64,000 bases of DNA from Colletotrichum lupini (GCF_023278565.1 NC_064676.1:558001-622000), one strand, 5' to 3'; positions 1-13,420 are shown, numbered from the stretch's first letter. Notes: generated by a model from the sequence alone, not told the origin. Program-made: numbers and translations.

Positions 1-1403
1 AATTATATATCTAGACTTCTCGTACGGCTAGGGTATTCCTTTCTTTTTAATCTTATAAACTATTCGTAATTTAAATATATAGAAGTTTATATATTTTTCT
101 AAGTTATATAAGATAAATCGATAGACCCCTCGATTACGAAGAGTATTTATTTTAATAAGATCTAATCCCTTATATAGCTTTTTAATAGTTATAATTACGC
201 CTTCCTTATATAGTTTAACCGCTAGCTTAAAATCGGCTTTTTTTTTTACTATATAAAAAGTATTAATTACCTCGTTATTAATAATAAATTGCTACGTTAG
301 GGCTTATTATCGTGGTTTTCTACGACGTCTTACCGGTAGTATTAGTACCCTTTTAGTAATTTCCTCTTCCTCGTCGTTTATTAATACTACTACGACGATT
401 TTATTAAGGATAATTTCCTATATTTTTACCACGGGTTATATAGTTTCCCCTAGCTCTTTTTCTTCTTATAAGTTAGAAATCACCTCGTTAGGATTTATAT
501 AGTACGGTCTAACTACTATAATTAATATTTCGAGAGGCTAGTTACGATCTCTTGCGACTATATAAGAGCGCTCGTTAACGGAAATTAACTTATATAGCCT
601 AGCCTATTATTAGGTAATTTCGCGCTATACTCGTATATTTAAATTTAGTAATATATTTAGATTATCCCCTATATCGGGCCTATTATATATAGTAATTACC
701 TCGTTAACTTATTTTTTTATACTTACCTTGCGCAGTGCTTATATTACTTTTTTAATTACTTAGGCTCGTTAGCTTATACTTAGCGATAGTAGCGAGGCTA
801 AGGTTGTTCTTAAATATACTCTAAATACTAATAGCGTTAATATAAGTCCGTTAGGCCCTATAGTATTGTTATAGTATTTAAGTACTATTTAGAGGTATTT
901 ATTATCGGTAGAATCCGGATTTTCTTTTTTAATAATTCTAAACGCCCTTTTTAACTACTAGTGTGCCCTTTTTATTTTTTTAATATTATAGTACGCTTTA
1001 ACGGGTACGACTTTTAGCTATATACCGTAGGCCGTCGCATTATCCCTAAATTTTACTAACTTAAAACTAGTACTAGCGTTAGTTCTAATACCGTTTAGTA
1101 GTCCCTAATATATATCAATTTAGCTTTTTCGCAAGGTTACTTATACTATTTTTACTTATAAATCCTAGAGGAATTGCCCTATTTAGAAGGATATAGCTAC
1201 GTCGATTATATATAGTACTAGCCGACTATTTAAATAGAAAATATTAACGACGATTTTTTAGTTAAAGTTAAGTTTATTACGCAATTTAAATTTAAATTTG
1301 CGTAGGCTTTGCGCATTTATTTAATATTAATAATATACTTTCGTTAACTACTCTAGCGCCCCTATTTCGATATTATTATTACTTAATTACTTTAGGAGGT
1401 TAT
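1..1403 (-). mobile_element. RIP-degraded Ty1/copia retrotransposon, distal part (integrase to RT start), cut by window edge
   Basis: Reverse-strand translation near positions 40-110 gives a run resembling the start of fungal copia reverse transcriptase: a phrase like YIFKLRIVYKIKKKG followed by PYEKSR with one Gln read as a stop. This matches the FKSRIVNEIKGK...PYEKSR region of that family. The interval up to 1403 would hold the rest of the integrase. The element continues at 9477, where the pre-integrase domain lies, so the gypsy element at 1404-9471 interrupts it. CA and TG are almost absent and every frame is full of TAA/TAG, as expected after RIP. The left end is outside the window. Confidence 0.75.
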
Positions 1404-1594
1404 TATAAAAGATTAGGGCTATGAGTACTTAACTAGCGAGGCTATAATATAGGTATAGGTATATTATAAGACTAAAGCTTATAGAGTCCTTCGTAAGGGC
1501 TCTACTTTTTAAAAAGCTTTTTTATAATAAGATTTATATACCAGTTACTAAGTTATCGGCGTCTTATTACTAGCTGTATCCCGAATTTATTATA
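1404..1594 (-). repeat. 3' LTR of gypsy-1
   Basis: This 191-bp repeat matches 9281-9471, with differences that are mostly C/T or G/A transitions. It begins TATAAAAG and ends ATTATA. Undoing RIP at the termini gives TGTAA...TTACA, a proper inverted LTR end. The reverse strand just inside, at about 1599-1610, is a run of A and G that fits the polypurine tract. Confidence 0.85.
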
Positions 1595-2626
1595 ATTACT
1601 CCCCCCTTACGTAACTTTAGTCCCTAAAATTATTACGTAATATCTTCCTTTAACGCTAATAATAAAGTTATTAACGTCGTTATTTATAATAAATTCTATA
1701 AGGCGTTAATAATATCCTTTCTTACCTAGGAATAAGGTATTACTCTTATCTCCTTATCTAACGGATACTTTATTATTATTATTTAGTAATAGCGCACCGA
1801 CTAGTTACTAAGTTAGTAATATATATTCGTAATAAAGTATTCTAACCGTCGTAATATATAAGAGCCCGCCTAACCTCGCGATTATTATTATTACTAGGCT
1901 ATTAATTATAGTAAAAGATTCTTTATCCGTTACTAGTTACGTATTTACTTTTTCTTCCCTCTTTCTATTTAGCAACCGTTCTATAAATTCTTTCTTATAT
2001 AACTATACTTTTTTTTTTATAATATTCTAATTCCGTATCGTTTCCTAATTATAACTCTCTCGCTATACTATCGCTAAGTATTTACCGAAATATTTATTAT
2101 TTTACGTATCTAGGATATACTTAATATAGAATATAATCTTAAAAAGGGCTTCCGTAATCTCTATAGTAGTGCTCCCTATATATACTACTTAGCTAGTCTA
2201 TATTACGATATTAACGAGCTTATCTATATCGCTAGCGCTCACGTTACTAAGTATATTATTTATTAAATTAATAAAAAGAAGTGTTCTACCGTAAGTCGTC
2301 GAGTCCTCGCTAATTTATTACTAAAATATTAGCTAACGATATTTCTTAGGTTCCCGAGGAGCTATATAGCACTACTTAGTTTACTTAGAATACCTTTATA
2401 AAGTTTTATAATACTAAGGAATAGGGTAGCCTTAATTCTTATAAGCGCGGCCGCGTTCTCTATATTTTTAGCTATATTATTAATATATAAGAGAAAGTAG
2501 CTATTTATATTACTAACCCGTTAGTAAGTAATAAGGCAAAGAAGGTCTACTTTAAATAGGCTACTTTCTAAGAGCTCGTTACTAACCGCGAGTATTTAAA
2601 CTTATTAATCTTAATTATAATAAGTC

Positions 2627-3995
2627 GTTAGCGATCGTTCGGCGAATTTTCTTCTTACTAACTTAGATTTCTCTTTTTAAGCTAGTATTCTTAATATTAA
2701 TAATAAGATTAAGATTATCTCCTATTTTAATTACCTCTAGCCGGCTTATTTTTATAATAATAGCCGTATAACTACTTTATAAAATAACCTTAACGCTCTA
2801 GCTTAGTATTATAAAGAGATTCCTAAGGGCGTTATTATTATATATATTTAAGAGTTTTTTATTTTCCTTACTTTTTATAAACGCGTTACTAAGTTCTTAG
2901 TAAATAAGGTACTTACTTATACTGTTACTATATATAGCGCTGCCCCTATTTCCTATAATCCTAAGACTTAGACTCTTATTAAAAAGCGTACTCTTATTAC
3001 TAACTATATTTTTAATAATAATAACGAGCGGGACGACTTCGGGTTTAAGTTTAATAAGTCCTAATACGAGGATACTGAATTTAAAAAGCTCGGTAGTAAC
3101 TTAGAGAATTCTTTTTTTTAGCGTTATAATAAGCGCCGCTATTTTAATATTAATAATTTATTAACCCCTACCCATAACGCTCTCTTTAGTATAAACGAGG
3201 GTACCTTAGCCCTTAGTTATATTACTTTAGATCTTAATAAAGCTAGTATTATGCTCCTCCCGCTCTAAGTAAAGGCTTTATAACGGCTTAACGAGGCTAT
3301 TACTTATATTAAAGTTAAAGCTACGGGTTATAATAAATAGTTCGACGTTACTAAGTTCTTTACGAATATTAATATTACTAAGGTCCCTTAGCTCGACTAA
3401 GACTACGAGAGTATCGCCTCGAATAACGTCCCCTGTCCTTAACCCGTTATTAATAATAATAGTATTACGGCCCCTACTTTACTTCCTACTCTACCTCTTA
3501 TTATAGCTCCCGTTATACCTCTTATTATAGCTCCCGTTATACCTCTTATTATAGCTCTTATTATACCTCTTATTATAGCTCCCGTTATGCTTCTTATTAT
3601 AGCTCCCGTTATGCTTTTTATTATAGTTTTTAACGGCGACTAGGTAGTAAACGCTCTACGAACTATTATTATTAATATATATAATACTCTGCGCGACTTT
3701 AACTACCTCTTTTTTATTTATTATAGTATTAATAAAATTAACGGCCTTATTTTAAATAGTTAACTAAGTACGCGCACGAAGCCTCCCCGCTTCTTACTTA
3801 CTAAGCGGACTACTATTACTAACTATTAAACTTTAGAAGTATATACTAGAGCTACTACTATTACCGCTAATATTACGTAGGTTACTCCCCTTACGTAGCT
3901 AGATCTTAATAATCTCTTAGTAACGTATTACTAAGGGTTATAATACTATATCTTTTTTTTAAGGATTGCGCTAGGCTAGATAAAAAGGGTTCTAT
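2627..3995 (+). pseudogene. Long RIP-mutated reading frame of unknown function inside gypsy-1, opposite to pol
   Basis: One plus-strand frame runs from about 2627 to 3995 (roughly 455 codons), interrupted only by TAA and TAG. Read as Gln, it gives protein-like sequence, for example DLNKASIMLLPL and LNEAITHIKVKATG, plus a tandem repeat of PLIIAPVI-type octapeptides at 3494-3635. It lies between the end of integrase and the 3' LTR and runs antisense to pol. I recognise no domain. The layout resembles the additional antisense ORFs of some plant Tat-lineage gypsy elements, but that is analogy only. The start could lie further left, and the opposite strand cannot be fully excluded as the coding one, because RIP makes all frames look similar. 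Confidence 0.5.
3494..3635 (+). repeat. 24-bp tandem repeat, about six units
   Basis: Units start at 3494, 3518, 3542, 3566, 3590 and 3614. The consensus begins CCTCTTATTATAGCTCCCGT, and the last unit is diverged. The unit length is a multiple of three, and the repeat encodes an eight-residue Pro/Ile-rich motif in the plus-strand frame. Confidence 0.9.
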
Positions 3996-6900
3996 AGTAT
4001 GTTATTAATTAACTTATTTTCGGTAACCTTTCGCTACGAACTTAACGTTTATTATCCTATTTTATATATACCCTTTTCTTATAGCGTTCGAATTTATTAA
4101 CTACTTCCGCTACCCTTTTAAAATACTTAATAGGCTCTTACGTATTATATTTAATAAGCTACCTAGCCTATTTAATAAAATATCGTAAGTTTTTTCCTTC
4201 GCCTTATATTACGACGATTTTTTTAACTTTTTAAATATCTTACTCGTCTTTTAACTCCGGGAGATTTGCTATTTAATTACCGACCGTTCGGTAATTTCCC
4301 TATAGCTTAAGCTAAGAAACTAAGAAAATATTATATATTCTCTAATACTACTCTAATAAATATACTTAATAAGCCTATTTCCCTACCCTTTTAACTATCG
4401 CTATTTTAATATATCTCGGCGCTAGTTTATTATTTTTAAATCGTATATTTTTTATTAATAAGCCGACGACCTCTCTATAATTAAACTCTTTTAGGGTATA
4501 TTTTTTATTATAATAAGCTACTTAGCTCTTAGAGGCTTATACTTACGCTTACGTAGCCTAGGCCCTAATCTCTTTAATTTTTTAAACCCTTTCCTAAACC
4601 CCCTAGATTATAGCCTTATAATTAGGTATATATTTAACGTACCTAGGGTAGTAGCTATATAGTACTATATATAGGGATACTTTTATAATAAAGTATTAAT
4701 TATTATTATATATAAACTCGGCCTCTTCTAACTACGCTACTTACTTATTTAGCGAGCCCTTAGTATAAATCTTTAAATACTTTTTTAATATTTAATAAGT
4801 TCGCTCTATTTAGCCGTCTATCTATAAGTAATACGTAATAAATAGTTAGTAATACATCGCCCGTTCTTTAATAAACTTTTTTTAAAATATACTTATAAAG
4901 AGCTTATCTCTATTTATAATAATACTTTTAGGTATACCGAATTTATATTCGACCTCTTAGTATAAGATACTTACTATTTATATTACGTTAAGTATCTTAA
5001 TAATAAGTAGGAACTTTACGAACTTTATTATATAATAAATAATAATTATAATATTATTATACTCTACGCTATTATTACGAGCGCTTAGTAATAGCCCCGT
5101 AATAAAGTCTATAGATATTTTTTAAAATAAGTATAAGGGTAGTAGTAATAATTATAGCTACCCGTACGGTTTATATTTTAGGGTTATAACTCCTAAATAA
5201 TACTTATAGTTCTTAACGTATTCTTAAATATCTCGTTAAATATCTTTTTAATAGAACTTCCTTTAGATTAGCTCGAGAGTTTTCGTAGCTCTTATATAAC
5301 CTACCCTATAGTTATTATAATATTAATAAAGGATCTCTATCTAAAGAGACTTTACTTAAAGAATAATGAGTCTTTTTTTAAAAAATAGTATACCCTATTT
5401 ATTAAATAAATATGCTCTTAGCTTATTAACCGTAGTACGAACTCTTGTTAATTATAATATATAAAACTCGTCTTTAGCTTATAGTTCTCTAACGAGCTCC
5501 TTAATCTCTAATAAGAAACGGGAAGCGAATACCGTTTTACTTTTTATAAGCTCCTTTATAACGGGGCATAAAATATACTATTTTAATATAATAACCCTAG
5601 CTCTATCCAACTCCTCTTTATCCTTACTAAACTATTAACGAGCGTTTATTAATAACTTTTTTATTTTTTTACCTCGAGTTATTATAATAATAACTATTAT
5701 TATTTTATTAGTGCGCCCTATAATACGCTACTAATATAAGGGAGAGGATTCCCCGTCCCTAGAGCTAGTTAATATTTAGCTAGGATTGCGAAGGGAGGCC
5801 TTAACTACTTAAATATATACCTTAATAATATTATTTTATCTTTTTAAGCTAATTATCTTTTACCGGACGTTAGGTAGTAATTTATTAATAAGACGTAGCT
5901 TTTAAGCTAGCATAGGGAGGACGTTTTTATAAAGCACTTCCCCCTCTATATAATCTAGCTTTTTAAATAGACCGTTCGCTAGGTTCGTTTTCCTTAGCTA
6001 GTATTTTAAGTTAAAGTTAAATATTAATAGTTTATATACTTACCTCGCAAGCCTTTTTTAAAAGTCCCGTACTAGTGCGCTAATTACTCCCTTAAGTACT
6101 TAATAGTTTATTAGGATTATAAACTTTTATAAAAGGCCCTAGAGGTAGTAAGCTTAGTACTCTAGCCCTTTTATTATAGCGAGTAGTTCTTATTAACCCG
6201 TGGCCTATTACTACTCCGTATCCGTAAGCTTTTATAATTAATAAGTAATAGGTCGCTATTCTCTATTAGCTTATTATAATAAAATTATTATAATAGCTTT
6301 AATTAAAGCGTTAGTTTTTATTTATATAATACGTTATAAGTTTTAGTACGTAAGTATAGTTACCGAGGTAAAAGCAACCTTTAGCTAATTAAACGCCTCG
6401 TCTACTTCCTTAGTCTATTAAAAGTCCCTTATTTACCCCTTTTTTATTTTTAATAATACTATTATCGGTATAACGATACCCGAGTATTTAGTAATAAACT
6501 TCTAATAAAAGTTATAGAACCCTAAGAATACTTAGATATCCCTAATAGACTCTAGCGCCTTTTAGTTAGTAATTATTCGTACTCGCAATAAGTTAATTTC
6601 GATTCCTTTTAGTATAATAATATAACCTAGGAACTCGACCCTCTTTTAATAGAACGAGCACTTTTTAATATCCTCCGTATACTACTCCTTTATTATTAAA
6701 TAGATTATTAAATCGTCTATATATACTATATAATAAGTATTTAGTAAGTCGGCGAGCGCTTAGTAAATATACGCTTAGAACGTCGCGGGTGCGTTCGTTA
6801 GCCCAAAAAGTATAATAATATATTTAAAATAACTATATTAGCTCCGGAATACTATTTTTTATTAGTCTTTTTTTTTAATTCGGATACGGTAGTAAGTATC

Positions 6901-9280
6901 CCTAATATCTATTTTTAAGATTTATTTTACTTTACGAAGCTTATTTAAGAGCTTATTAATAAGTAGTAGTAAGTATTAATTTTTTATAATTACCTTATTT
7001 AGCCCGCAGTAGTTTACGTAAAAGTATAGCGTACTATCCTTTTTTAGTACGAAGAGGATTAGTGCCCTAGCCTTACTAACTAAAAGTATAATACGACTAT
7101 TTACTAGGTTCTTAATAATATACGCGCAAAGCTTATTAAGTTATTTCTTACTTAACGAATAAATAGGACTATATAGTAGTTTAGTACTTAGAACTAAGTT
7201 AATAGAGTGTTCTGCCCCGCTATATAACTACGGTCCCTTTACTAATTACTCGTTAAACGTCTCTATTTTTAATTAAAGTTCTAATAATAGACCCCCTCGT
7301 AGTTTAGTCTTTATTACCTCCGTAATACTTCTTATAGTAGTAATATATAATATATACGCCCTCTCGCGATTCTTAATAATATTACGAGCTATTGCTTCTA
7401 ATTCGGCGACTAAAATAAGCTCGTATAATTATATATTCGTCGCTATATTAATACGAATACCCTCCTAGCTTATTAATAATTACGATAATAAGAGGTCTAC
7501 TATTCCTTTATCTTTATTAACTATAGTAAATAGTTACCGAATCTTCCTTAACTACTTATAGTAGTTAATAAGGAAGAGCGTTAATTAGTAAGCTTTCCCT
7601 TAGCCTACGGCTTTACCCTAAAAGTCCCTTAATAAGAGAGCTATAGTAATAGCCGGGGTTAACCCTAAGTAGGTTACGAGCCTAGTGCTAATAATATCTA
7701 TCTCGGAGTATATATCTATATTAACTTCTATTAGCCTTTTAATAATACCTCGCAGAACTATTACCCTACCCTTTATAATTATTTTTATTAATACCCTCTT
7801 AATACTTAGCGTAAGCGTATTAAGTATATTACCTACGCTTATTTATTTTTTAATGAGTTAACCTTTATAATTCTTAGCTCGGTAGTAACCTATTAAATAG
7901 TTATTAACGTTAGCTTCGATCGGGGGTACGTTAGCTTATTATTACCCCTACTTCTTAACTTATTCTTTTAGTACTTACTAAATATATAGCCTATTTTATT
8001 ATACGTAAAGTACTTAATATTACTACTATAACGCTTTTATAATAGCTCGGCGCGAGCACTTTTATTATATAGCTTTTATAATATTACTCTTAGCGAGTCC
8101 CTAGAGCCTAGCCCCTTAGAGCTCTCCCTATTCTTTTTTTTATAAAAAGGGGATATTCGACGCGGTTATTTTAATAACGGATATAGCCTCTTTTTACTAT
8201 CCTTTTATAACTAGTCGCCGCCCTTTTACTAATTTAATAACTATAATTTATTAGCCTCGTAGGCTATATTACGTACTCTTTTAATTAAGACCTTATAACG
8301 AATTAGATTATTCTATAGTTAAGATAGTAATCTAAAAAAGAACTAATATACCTCTACTTTCGAATTCTTTATATCTTTTATACTTAGGTTATAATAGATC
8401 GCTAACTACTTAATAAAGAACTGGGTAGGGGTCTAGCCCTTTTTTAACCTCTTTGTCCTTAGCTCTTTACGATATTCCCGTTCCTAAGTCTCGGGGTCTA
8501 CGTATTATTAGTAAATAAATACTAAGAAGTCGCTCTAAGAGAGGGGATCTTAAAAGCTCTTTTTATAATTACGCTATTACGTTTATAATAATAAGGATAT
8601 TTTAAATAGGGCCTATTTAATATACTATTTTATAGTACTTTCTGTGCAAAGCTTATTACTTACTTTTATAATAATAATTTAGTTTATTACCTAGGTACTC
8701 GTAAACTTTTTTTTAATCGGTTTATAGTTATAAAAAAGAGGCTTTTTATATTCTTATTAACCTAGACACGTTACTAGCCGCTCGGTAAGTTATTAAACGA
8801 GCTCCTCGTATTAATACCGTTCTTAGTTTCGATCTTTAATTATTATTTTTATTATTTTATAAAAATAGGTTATTATTAGGCCCATAGGGTTTACTAAACT
8901 AGCTATCCTAGTACTACCCGTGCCTTTATACGTACCTTAACCTCGTACGTTTAGTAATCGGTTACTAATAAACGCCCCGTTTATAATAAATAAGGTCTTT
9001 AGGGTATTAACGGGGTAACTAGCTCGTAAGGGTAATCTACCCCGATTCTTTTTTTTATTTAGCTCTTTTATAAATATTAATATTTAAGTAGGACTCGCTT
9101 TATAATAAGCTCGTTCTCTTAAATAGAATAGGGTTAAGTAATTAACTCTAAATAACTATAGCTCGTCGGTACTAACGGCTCTTTACTAATAGCTAAGCGT
9201 CGTTTCGTTAACGTTCCGTTCGTTTTTATAATTTATTATTACTTATATTAATTATTTTATAAAAATAAAAGCTTTAGAAT

Positions 9281-9471
9281 TATAAAAAATTAGGGCTATA
9301 AGTACTTAACTAGCGAAGCTATAATATAAGTATAAGTATATTATAAAATTAAAGCTTATAGAGTCCTTCGTAAGGGCTCTGCTTCTTAAAAAATTCTTTT
9401 ATAATAAGATCCGTGTACCGGTTACTAAGTTATCGGCGTCCTATCGCCGGCCGCATCCCGAATCTATTATA
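9281..9471 (-). repeat. 5' LTR of gypsy-1
   Basis: Partner of 1404-1594. It keeps more CG and CC pairs (CGCCGGCCGC near 9446-9455) than the left copy, so the two LTRs were mutated to different degrees. Immediately outside is GTTAT, the right copy of the target duplication. Confidence 0.85.
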
Positions 9472-9476
9472 GTTAT

Positions 9477-12400
9477 ATAGCCTCGTAATTAACGGGTACC
9501 TAAATCTCCGGTATAATTTTCTAAGCTTACTTTTGATTAAATAATTAATTAACTTCGTATCGTTAATAAGCTTTATAAACGCATACCCCTATCGTCGTTT
9601 GACTATCTCGAAGTACTTATTACTAAAGATTCTATTCCTCGTATTATTAAATATAATACCTAGTCGATCTATATTTTTTAAATATAGGAGAAATAGGGTA
9701 TTAACGGGTAAAATATAAAAAGTCATCGTTTTAAAATATATCTCTACTTTTACTATACTTAGAGTAACGATTTCCTTACTTAGGCTAAAACTAATCCTCG
9801 TAATACTTATTATTAACGTATTAAGCGTTACTAATATAATCTTTTATAATACTTAGAATTACCCTTTTCCTCTAGTTAACTATTACGATACCCTAGTATT
9901 TAGGATAATCCTATAAAAATCGTCTAGGCCGTACCTTTTGCTCGCGTAAAATACCTATATAAGCTTAGTATATAAGGGATCTAAGTAATATAAAAAGGAC
10001 CCCTCTAGCTACCCCTAGATTTACTTAGTATTATATTCCTTTTTTTTAAATATTAAGAGAGATAGCGTCTTCTCCTTAATTATTAAGAAAATAGGCTTCG
10101 GCCCTATTAGATTTACCCTTTTAGCCGCCTTCGTATCCGTTATCTAAAGGACCTTCCCTTATTATTTATAAATAAAAGCCTACTTATTAAGAGCTTTTAC
10201 TACCCTCTATTTATTTAGCCTCGTATATCTTCCAGAGGCTAATAGGGCAAAAAAAGAGTAGTTAATATCGTTAATTTCGTCGTAATTTAATTCGTTAGTA
10301 TAGGGGGTAAGATCTTCTTTATCTTCCGAATCTCTTATAGGGGGTATATACTTTAGGCTACTATTTTAGCTACCGTCGCTAGGTTCTATACCTCTAAATT
10401 TACCCTTATATATAACGAGGAATTAGTTAAACTAATAAGGGCTAGTTTTACTATTTACTACTCTTAACTTTTTATACTATTTATATAATTTAATACGCTC
10501 TTCCTCAAAGTAATTACTTAACTAATATTTATCTTTTTTATAAATATAGTATTGCTTTTTTTATTACCCTACCCGTGAGTTAAATCTCTGCTTATTTAAC
10601 GAATCTAGGCCTCTTTACTAGCGATTATTATATCTAGCCTCTTTTCTTTTTTTATTATACGTTCGATCGACTTAATATTATTAATAAGGGCTATTATATA
10701 CCTAAAAGTAGGTTTAGCATAGTATTTTTATTTTAATATTAAAGCTAGATCTTAGCCTCGAGTAGAGCGTCTCGTAGTCTTTAGGTACTTAGTATAGGGT
10801 TATTTTTATTTTTAATATACGCTAGACTACGGTATAAAAATATCCGACTTTCTGCTCGTTTATCCCCTTATTTAGCTAGGTTTTTACTAGCTTATTGATT
10901 TAATTAATAAGCTTTTTAAGGATCTCTACTTATAATTTGCCCTCTATTATCCTAACTATAAATACGAAAGAAATTACTCATAGCTTAGATAGGAGCTCTA
11001 AGTTCTTATCGTAAGTCTCGAAGTAGCTTTAGATTACGTTAATTATATTAAAAAAGTCGTTTTAATTAAAATTACGTACTGCTTTATAATAATAATTAAA
11101 GGCTTTACTTATAAGTATAATATTAATTACTAAATAGTACTAGTGTTCCCTAATTCCGACTTTTTTATAATAATTATAAAATATCGTTAGGGTTTTTTAT
11201 AAAACCTTATACTTCCCCCTAGAGTATAATTTCTCTTTTAAGAAGATCTTTTTAAGGTTTATAAATTACCTCGTATTTACCGCTAGATTTTCGGTATTTA
11301 TATACGATTCTTACGTCGCTACGTATTATTAATAACTTCGGGTCGTTTACTTCCTTTTTTATTAGCTAATCGGCACCGAATTTCGTATTAATAATAGTAA
11401 CGAGTTATAAATCGAAATAAATAAAATTATTAATTATCGTACTTCTAGTATTATATTTTACCCCGGTATATCTTTTTATAATAATAGATTTCCGTTAGTA
11501 ATTATAGGAAGGAAATTTAAGTCGTTTACCCTTTTTTTAAATTTATTAAAGCGATTATATACTCTATCGACCTATACTTCGTTCTATAGTACGAATTCCT
11601 CTTTTATAATTATTATTATTAGTATTTTATATAGCTCTTATAATTATAATTACGCTAGTAATACCCCTCGCCTATAGAGGAATTTATTAACTACTTTTAT
11701 AATTCTTAAGCTTATACTTACGAACTATTCGCTTAGCTAGTAACTAAGGTCGTTTGCGATCTTATAGAATAGGGGTTACTCCTATAGCCCCTTTTTCTTA
11801 TAAACCTTAGTTAAATAGATTAATATTACGTTAATTTACTCGCCGTTAGGCTAATTTACGATTCTATATATCTACGTCCCCTAATAGTCCGGGTTAATAT
11901 TTACCTACTTATAAGGGATTAAAATTCTATTTAAGATCGGGTTTCGTCCTCTTTTTCTTTACCTTAACTTATTAAGGGTCGTGCTCTAGTTTATACTTAT
12001 ATTAATAGTTACTAGCGTATTTAATTTTAATAAAAATATATCTAATCCGCCCGTTAGTTATAGCAAATCCGTACTTTTACTACTTAACGAATTTATCGGG
12101 GTCTAGGAGATTTTATTTCCTCTCGCTATCTTATTACTACTCTCGTTTTTATTATTTTTAGTAATTACTACTACTTTTCTAAATTACTAGTTATTATACT
12201 TATTAAGATCCTCCTTTTTATTTAATAAAAAAAGGTAGGTTTTAGTAGTTCTTTTTAATAATAATAGCGGTAGACGTTTATATTACTATAAAAAGATATA
12301 GTAATTAGTCTCGGGATCTTTATTAGTTACTAATTTCCGCTATCCCGTATACTTCTAGCCTCCTAAGCCTCGTGCTCTTTATAATTTCTAAATAACTTCC

Positions 12401-13293
12401 TTAGTTAATTTCTTAAAATTAGTAATCTCGCGCCGGGAGCTAGTATAAAAAAGAAGCTTTTTAGTAGCTTTTTAAAGGATTCTTTTCTTTTCCCCTTAGA
12501 TCCTCGTCTTTTTAGCCTTTTTTTGAGTTAATAATAATTCTAGCGAGAGGTCGTAGGACTATTTTAAAATAGCTGCTTTTTTTTTAAGTTAATATTTAAA
12601 ATCTATAATACTCTTAACTTAATACTATTAGAACCTCTAAATCCCCTCCTCCCTTATTAAACCGTCTCTTATATTATATTTTTAAATAATACTTAGGGGG
12701 TAGTTAAAGGAGTTATAAAGAGGTCGTTTAGATTACGGGCTTAAAGTCGTACTCATAAGATCCTTATAATAATAAACTTTTCTATATACTATAAATCTCT
12801 TAGCTTAATAACTCCTATAGGGTTACTTTTATTACTAAGTAAGAATATTTATATTTAGAAACCCCTTTTTTTAATTGCGCGGTACTTTTTTATATTATTT
12901 TATTAAGCTCGTTCGTTACGCTAATTAATTAGGCGGGTAGTTATTACGTAAGTATTTTTTTTTATTAATTTAATTAGTTAATTTTTAATTATAGGCCGGC
13001 TATAGAAAAGTCGTTTAGTAAAAAAGCTACTTAGGGCGATAGTAAAAGGCTAGTTACTTAAGTAGTTTTATTAATTAACGTAGTTTAATATAGTAAACGT
13101 CGACCTCTCGTAAGTAATAAAGGGCTATAATTACTTAATTCCGTATAGTATTCGAGAATTGCCTCCTTTTTCGTCTATTTTTATAAAGTTAATTAGTACG
13201 AATTTCTTATCCCGTGCGGTATTAAGAGGTCGTCTCTTTTACGTAGTAAAATACCTTACCGATCTATAATAATAGAATTTAATTACTAATTAG
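9477..13293 (-). mobile_element. RIP-degraded Ty1/copia retrotransposon, proximal part (gag to pre-integrase)
   Basis: The reverse-strand translation at about 9480-9660 gives IDRLGIIFNN, then a longer stretch ending LRKLYRRFRHP. This matches the pre-integrase (LRRLHRRFGHPS) region of fungal copia elements. Together with 1-1403 it forms one element split by gypsy-1; the break falls just after the RRF.HP motif. The right end has an 18-nt stretch identical to the matching site in the second copia element (13276-13293 versus 41131-41148), immediately inside the 5' LTR, which is probably the primer-binding site. Gag would occupy the right half, but I cannot read motifs there. Confidence 0.75.
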
Positions 13294-13420
13294 TATTAAT
13301 ATCTTTATTATAAGGTAGTTAGTTCGAACCGTAGTTAATAAAGAGATTAATTAAACTATATAAATATCTACGTAGTAAGTATAAAAAGGGGGTTCTAACC
13401 GTAGGTTAGGCTGGCTATGA
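13294..13420 (-). repeat. Probable 5' LTR start of the split copia element; outer end undetermined
   Basis: The LTR is placed to begin at 13294 (TATTAATATC, likely TGTTGATATC before RIP), because the conserved 18-nt inner flank stops there in both copia elements. Its sequence differs from the LTR of the copia element at 34458-41374. The partner LTR lies outside the window, so the outer boundary cannot be fixed. The strongly AT-rich character fades at about 13400. Confidence 0.4.

Larger units (their letters stand above)
1404..9471 (-). mobile_element. Complete but RIP-inactivated Ty3/gypsy LTR retrotransposon (gypsy-1)
   Basis: Two 191-bp direct repeats at 1404-1594 and 9281-9471 flank the element, and GTTAT is duplicated at 1399-1403 and 9472-9476. 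Pol reads on the minus strand. Near 6600-6760 the RT catalytic run YIVYIDD is followed by a CSFY...KRVEFLGYII-like segment. Near 5140-5340 an integrase zinc-binding region reads GHIRATKTLELIQRKFYW, then DI.EYVKNCKYY and KHKPYG, once stops are read as Gln. A G-rich purine tract lies just inside the left LTR on the minus strand, as expected for a polypurine tract, which makes 1404-1594 the 3' LTR. The element sits inside a copia element. Stops in every frame make it non-functional. Gag zinc knuckles could not be read with confidence. Confidence 0.88.

Noticed and set aside
2470..2700. Possible hAT-transposase-like phrases (FQELVTNREYL) in another plus frame
   Set aside because: It is short, has no BED finger or hATC motif, and competes with the longer frame that continues to 3995. 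RIP makes such phrases easy to over-read.
3494..3635. 24-bp repeats as a CRISPR-like array
   Set aside because: The units are contiguous with no spacers, in frame, and inside a retrotransposon of a fungus.
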